10,392 nucleotides of DNA. It comes from an uncultured Clostridium sp. (GTDB lineage: Bacteria; Bacillota; Clostridia; Lachnospirales; Lachnospiraceae). Shown here in pieces: positions 7,498-10,392 of the stretch. The position numbers and the translations under genes are program-made. The stretch's first letter is position 1; each line of letters opens with the position of its first letter. Under the pieces are notes generated by a model that was not told the origin of the DNA, made no database searches, and was given only the letters and a program-made list of their open reading frames with translations. The stretch lies in NCBI GenBank assembly GCA_900552885.1, contig USBM01000059.1:1-10392 (forward strand), written 5' to 3'.

Positions 7498-8835
7498 GTG
7501 AAACCAAAGAAAATAAAAAGATTAGCTGTTGTATGTGGAATGCTGTTGTTATGTGTGATATTGATACAGAGTAAAGCGAATGCAAAGGGGGTATCAGATT
7601 ACGGGGCACTTCAGGTATCCGGGACACATCTGGTAAGTGGCAGAACCGGCGAACAGGTGATGCTTCGTGGCGTGAGTACACATGGAATCAATTGGGATGT
7701 TGGATATCCTTATATATCAAAGGAGGCATTTCAGACACTACGGGATCAATATGCGGTGAATATAGTCCGACTTGCAATGTATACGACAGAGTATTATGGA
7801 TATTGCGATAAGGCAGGTGCGGCGGATAGCCAGAGCACGGTACAGGATACATTGAAACAACGGATTGACACAGGAGTAAGGGCGGCGACGGAGCTTGGAA
7901 TGTATGTGATCATTGACTGGCATGTGTTAAATGATCAAAATCCCAAACGCTATCAGGAGCAGGCGAAGACTTTTTTTAAGGAAATGTCGGAAAAGTATGC
8001 CGGGCAGGAGAATGTACTTTATGAGATCTGTAATGAGCCCAATGGTGGTACGAGCTGGGATGATATCAGGAGTTATGCACAGGAGATCATTCCATTGATC
8101 CGGGCGAATGATCCGGATGCTGTTGTGATCGTAGGAACACCGACCTGGTCACAAGATGTTGATATTGCAGCGGATAAGCCGTTAGAATATAACAATGTGC
8201 TATATGCATTTCATTTCTATGCAGCTACTCACAGGGAAAGCTATCGGGAAAAGGTAAAGATTGCGATTGCCAAAGGGCTTCCGGTATTTGTTTCTGAATT
8301 TGGAGTATCAGAGGCAAGCGGCAATGGAAACATGGATACCAATGAGGCAGGGCAGTGGTTGGATCTGTTGGATGCAAACGGAATCGGATATGTTGCATGG
8401 AGTCTGAGCAATAAGGCAGAGACGGCATCTTTATTGAAGGCGGGAAGCTCTAAGACAAGCGGATGGTCTAAGGGAGATCTGTCGGCGGCCGGAAAGTGGA
8501 TCTTATCACAATACCCGCTCCGAAGTGGAGCGGCCACACAGCAGTCGGGGATAGCGGTTTCTAAGGTAAAGAGATTGAAGCTTTACAGAAAGACAGCAGG
8601 TAGGAGCCGGGTGCAGTTCGCACCGGTCGCCGGTGCAGATGGATATCAGGTTGTGTACAGTACCGGCAAGAACTTCCGAAAGGCAAAGAAGAAGCGTGTA
8701 TCAGGGAATAAGACAGTTTTATCAGGACTGCGTTCCGGTAAAGTATATTATGTGAAAGTGCGTGCATTCCGAAAACAGAACGGTGCCCGGATCTATGGAG
8801 CTTATAGTGGAGTGAAAAAGATAAGAGTGAAATGA
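7498..8835 (+). CDS. Secreted GH5 (subfamily 2-like) endo-beta-1,4-glucanase with basic FN3-like domain
   Basis: A 445-residue exported glycoside hydrolase starting at GTG. The basic n-region KPKKIKR and hydrophobic core end at ANA (27-29), the likely signal peptidase I site. The catalytic (beta/alpha)8 domain spans about 36-340. Visible are LRGVSTHG (56-63), VRLAMY (90-95), DWHVLNDQNP (140-149), the acid/base Glu180 in NEPNG, GTPTWSQDV (213-221), HFY (239-241), the nucleophile Glu267 in SEFG and the substrate-facing Trp301. The DWH-LND-NP and TWSQDV segments match the Bacillus-type endoglucanase branch (GH5_2), which cuts beta-1,4-glucan internally; cellulose or mixed-linkage glucan is the likely substrate. 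Residues 355-445 resemble the FN3 module common in Lachnospiraceae surface proteins and are extremely basic (27 Lys/Arg, 1 Asp). No carbohydrate-binding module, dockerin or LPxTG is seen. It is probably co-transcribed with the preceding repeat protein. No clear terminator follows. An exopolysaccharide-trimming role is an alternative to nutrient use. Confidence 0.93.
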   Translation: MKPKKIKRLAVVCGMLLLCVILIQSKANAKGVSDYGALQVSGTHLVSGRTGEQVMLRGVSTHGINWDVGYPYISKEAFQTLRDQYAVNIVRLAMYTTEYYGYCDKAGAADSQSTVQDTLKQRIDTGVRAATELGMYVIIDWHVLNDQNPKRYQEQAKTFFKEMSEKYAGQENVLYEICNEPNGGTSWDDIRSYAQEIIPLIRANDPDAVVIVGTPTWSQDVDIAADKPLEYNNVLYAFHFYAATHRESYREKVKIAIAKGLPVFVSEFGVSEASGNGNMDTNEAGQWLDLLDANGIGYVAWSLSNKAETASLLKAGSSKTSGWSKGDLSAAGKWILSQYPLRSGAATQQSGIAVSKVKRLKLYRKTAGRSRVQFAPVAGADGYQVVYSTGKNFRKAKKKRVSGNKTVLSGLRSGKVYYVKVRAFRKQNGARIYGAYSGVKKIRVK

Positions 8836-8843
8836 TCAAAGGC

Positions 8844-8872
8844 TTGCATTGTGAGAAATTTGGTAATATAAT
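8844..8872 (+). promoter_or_regulatory. Promoter for the L,D-transpeptidase gene
   Basis: TTGCAT (8844-8849) and a perfect TATAAT (8867-8872) are 17 bases apart, with a predicted start near 8879 and a leader of about 48 bases. The -35 box is only half-consensus. Confidence 0.6.
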
Positions 8873-8926
8873 ATCAAATTGTGATAAGAACTATAGAAGT
8901 GAAATACATAGAATGGAGACAGAGAG

Positions 8927-10075
8927 ATGAGAAGATTACCTAACAAGAGTCAGCTTATAATGGCGATGGTTCTAGGTGGTGTATTACTTACCGGATCATC
9001 TGCATATGCGGCGACAGTTGTGAATTCCCAGCCTGAGAATGCAACGACAGAGACGAAGATTGATGCAGTCCAGCCGGCAACAGATGCCAATGGTGTAGTT
9101 GTGAATGGATGGGATGCAACGAAGAAGAGTTATTACAGAGACGGTGTTAAGGTCAAAGGCTTTAACTGGATTGATGATAATCTGTATTATTTTGACCAGC
9201 AGGGGAGTCTGTATAGTAATACCGGTTTTCAGGTTATCAATGGTTCTACTTATTATGTACAGAGTAATTATTCGATTGGAACAGGGATATGCAAGATAGA
9301 TGGCGATGCATATTATTTTGATACAGAGACCGGCGTGATGGTAGAGGAGACCGGCGTTGTGAAACAGAATGGTAATTATTATTATTTCGATGAAGATTCT
9401 GTATTGCAAAGCGGATGGTGCAGAGACGACGATGGTAAGAGATACTATTTCAGTCCGGAGACTTATACTGCATTGACCGGTTGGAATTATGTAGGCAAGT
9501 ATAAGTTCTATTTTAAGAAGAATGGACAGTTGGTGCAGGATGTACGCAAGAAATTAACCAAACAGCAGAAAGAGTCGTATTATATCCGGGTGAATCGTAA
9601 AGGAAGCTGTGTAACTGTGTATGCGAAGGATTATACGGAGGACGGTGATGATAATGGATATACCGTTCCGGTTATTGCATTTGTATGTTCCGCAGGTAAC
9701 CATACACCGAAGGGTAATTTTAAGATCAAGGATAAATTACGCTGGCATGAGTTGGATGGACCATCCTGGGGACAATGGTGCGAGCATCTGACAACGGAGA
9801 TATTGTTCCATTCGGTATATTATGACAGGGAACGTGATAACAAGTCATTGAATGTCAAAGCGTATAATAAGCTGGGTACGGTTGCATCGCATGGATGTAT
9901 CCGATTAAGAGCAGGAGATGCCAAGTGGATCTATGATAATTGTGATGTCGGTACTAAGGTAACCATTTACGATAATAAGAAAGTTCCGGGACCGTTTGAT
10001 CAGCCAAAAGCACAGAAGTTAAGAGCAGGCCATACATGGGATCCGACAGATCCGGCATTTAAGGGAAAGAAATAA
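8927..10075 (+). CDS. L,D-transpeptidase (YkuD domain) with N-terminal cell-wall-binding repeats
   Basis: A 382-residue exported enzyme. The signal peptide (1-28) ends in AYA. Residues about 61-206 hold seven degenerate wall-binding repeats of 18-23 residues (for example FNWIDDNLYYFDQQG and KIDGDAYYFDTETG), which probably dock the protein on the wall. The YkuD domain covers about 217-349: TPKGNF (260-265), the HS pair at 295-296 and the catalytic motif SHGCIRL (321-327) with nucleophile Cys324. Such enzymes make 3-3 (meso-diaminopimelate) cross-links in peptidoglycan or attach partners to stem peptides, and resist most beta-lactams other than carbapenems. The stretch between His295 and the SHGC motif (about 25 residues) is longer than in the compact YkuD type, as often seen in clostridial members. 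The repeats are mildly acidic (19 Asp/Glu, 14 Lys/Arg), unlike those of the repeat protein upstream. GGAGA (8915-8919) is 7 bases before the ATG. It has its own promoter and terminator. Catalysis is inferred from the motif. Confidence 0.93.
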   Translation: MRRLPNKSQLIMAMVLGGVLLTGSSAYAATVVNSQPENATTETKIDAVQPATDANGVVVNGWDATKKSYYRDGVKVKGFNWIDDNLYYFDQQGSLYSNTGFQVINGSTYYVQSNYSIGTGICKIDGDAYYFDTETGVMVEETGVVKQNGNYYYFDEDSVLQSGWCRDDDGKRYYFSPETYTALTGWNYVGKYKFYFKKNGQLVQDVRKKLTKQQKESYYIRVNRKGSCVTVYAKDYTEDGDDNGYTVPVIAFVCSAGNHTPKGNFKIKDKLRWHELDGPSWGQWCEHLTTEILFHSVYYDRERDNKSLNVKAYNKLGTVASHGCIRLRAGDAKWIYDNCDVGTKVTIYDNKKVPGPFDQPKAQKLRAGHTWDPTDPAFKGKK

Positions 10076-10082
10076 TATAGGC

Positions 10083-10125
10083 AGATGACGGTTGCTGATT
10101 TGAAGCAACCGTCATCTTTCTTTTT
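10083..10125 (+). terminator. Intrinsic terminator of the L,D-transpeptidase gene
   Basis: A perfect 14-bp stem, AGATGACGGTTGCT (10083-10096) with AGCAACCGTCATCT (10104-10117), closes a 7-base loop and runs into TTTCTTTTT. It begins 8 bases after the stop codon. Confidence 0.95.
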
Positions 10126-10220
10126 ATGGGAAGAGTGTTGTATAAAGTAATCCATTGTGAATGTGTAAATTGCAGGGATATAGTAGGTATCTTACATATA
10201 AAATTGTGCGTATAGCGATG

Positions 10221-10251
10221 AACTGTATGTATAATTCTGTAACTGTATGTA
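10221..10251. repeat. 11-bp direct repeat with 20-bp period
   Basis: AACTGTATGTA occurs at 10221-10231 and again at 10241-10251, exactly 20 bases apart, that is about two helical turns. A TATAAT (10230-10235) overlaps the end of the first copy but has no good -35 box at 16-18 bases. On the - strand the first copy contains ACAGTTCAT (10218-10226), which resembles half-sites bound by LytTR-type regulators; the second, ACAGTTACA, fits less well. Function is unproven. Confidence 0.5.
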
Positions 10252-10265
10252 CAAAATATGATTGT

Positions 10266-10307
10266 AACGAACAATTGTCTAATAATTAGACAATTGTTCG
10301 TTTTTTT
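10266..10307 (+). terminator. Second intrinsic terminator with no obvious upstream gene
   Basis: CGAACAATTGTCTAA (10268-10282) pairs perfectly with TTAGACAATTGTTCG (10286-10300) around a 3-base loop; two A-T pairs extend the base, and a run of seven T follows. The T run is only on the + strand side, so it terminates rightward transcription. It may back up the first terminator or end a short RNA. Confidence 0.85.
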
Positions 10308-10348
10308 ACTATTTACAAAATAAAGAAATGATTGTAATATAACATCAG

Positions 10349-10376
10349 TTGAAAGACCATGGTACTGATATATAAT
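10349..10376 (+). promoter_or_regulatory. Strong promoter for a gene beyond the right edge
   Basis: TTGAAA (10349-10354, five of six consensus bases) and a perfect TATAAT (10371-10376) are separated by 16 bases. The predicted start is near 10383, so the transcript would leave the window. Dyads overlap both boxes: ATCAGT (10344-10349) with ACTGAT (10364-10369), the palindrome ACCATGGT (10356-10363), and TATAATAT (10371-10378) with ATATTATA (10381-10388). Confidence 0.6.
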
Positions 10377-10392
10377 ATACATATTATAACAT

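Larger units (their letters stand above)
10076..10392. other. Intergenic tail without a credible gene
   Basis: These 317 bases are AT-rich and contain no reading frame with a ribosome binding site. They hold two + strand intrinsic terminators, a pair of 11-base direct repeats, and a promoter with overlapping dyads near the right edge, each listed separately. Between 10126 and 10217 I see nothing else of note. Confidence 0.6.

Noticed and set aside
10218..10289. A 23-residue cysteine-containing peptide frame on the + strand
   Set aside because: No ribosome binding site precedes the ATG, and the frame runs into the terminator stem and is partly made of the direct repeats.
10059..10382. A 107-codon open frame on the - strand
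   Set aside because: It runs through both + strand terminators, shows no protein-family motif and has low-complexity composition; it is a chance frame in AT-rich DNA.

Overview
All recognisable genes lie on the + strand. Moderate-to-low GC, strong AGGAGG-type ribosome binding sites, cell-wall-binding YG repeats, a lysine-rich fibronectin-III module and a GH5_2 endoglucanase together suggest a Gram-positive anaerobe of the class Clostridia, most likely a gut Lachnospiraceae. This is an inference from protein style; no rRNA or other taxonomic marker is present. The window is a cell-surface and envelope region.

Left part (1-2763) is the end of an exopolysaccharide or capsule cluster: the 3' part of a ParB-like-fold protein of unknown role, a Wzx-type flippase and a family 2 glycosyltransferase. 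The three are tightly packed (a 15-base gap, then a 4-base ATGA overlap) and probably form one transcript entering from outside the window.

Middle part (2764-5912) starts with a good sigma-A-type promoter (TTGTAA, 17-base spacer, TATAAT) driving glmS, the first enzyme of hexosamine synthesis. A LytR-CpsA-Psr (LCP) ligase follows after 36 bases with no terminator between. glmS supplies precursor for UDP-GlcNAc, which feeds peptidoglycan and wall polymers, and LCP proteins attach such polymers to peptidoglycan. No glmS ribozyme is visible in the leader. A long imperfect inverted repeat (5934-6006) follows the LCP gene and may terminate or attenuate transcription.

Right part (6056-10075) encodes three exported proteins: a non-enzymatic protein with a Big_2-like domain and 14 wall-binding repeats, a secreted GH5_2 endo-beta-1,4-glucanase with a very basic C-terminal FN3-like domain, and an L,D-transpeptidase carrying degenerate wall-binding repeats. 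The first two are probably co-transcribed; the third has its own promoter and a textbook terminator. A plausible reading is a surface module that remodels the wall and holds a beta-glucan-degrading enzyme near the cell, but the sequence does not prove a joint function.

The last 317 bases (10076-10392) hold no credible gene: two intrinsic terminators, an 11-base direct repeat with 20-base period, and a strong promoter with overlapping dyads that probably serves a gene beyond the right edge. Most of the window is ordinary; the non-coding structures and the charge pattern of the surface proteins are the parts that merit a second look.
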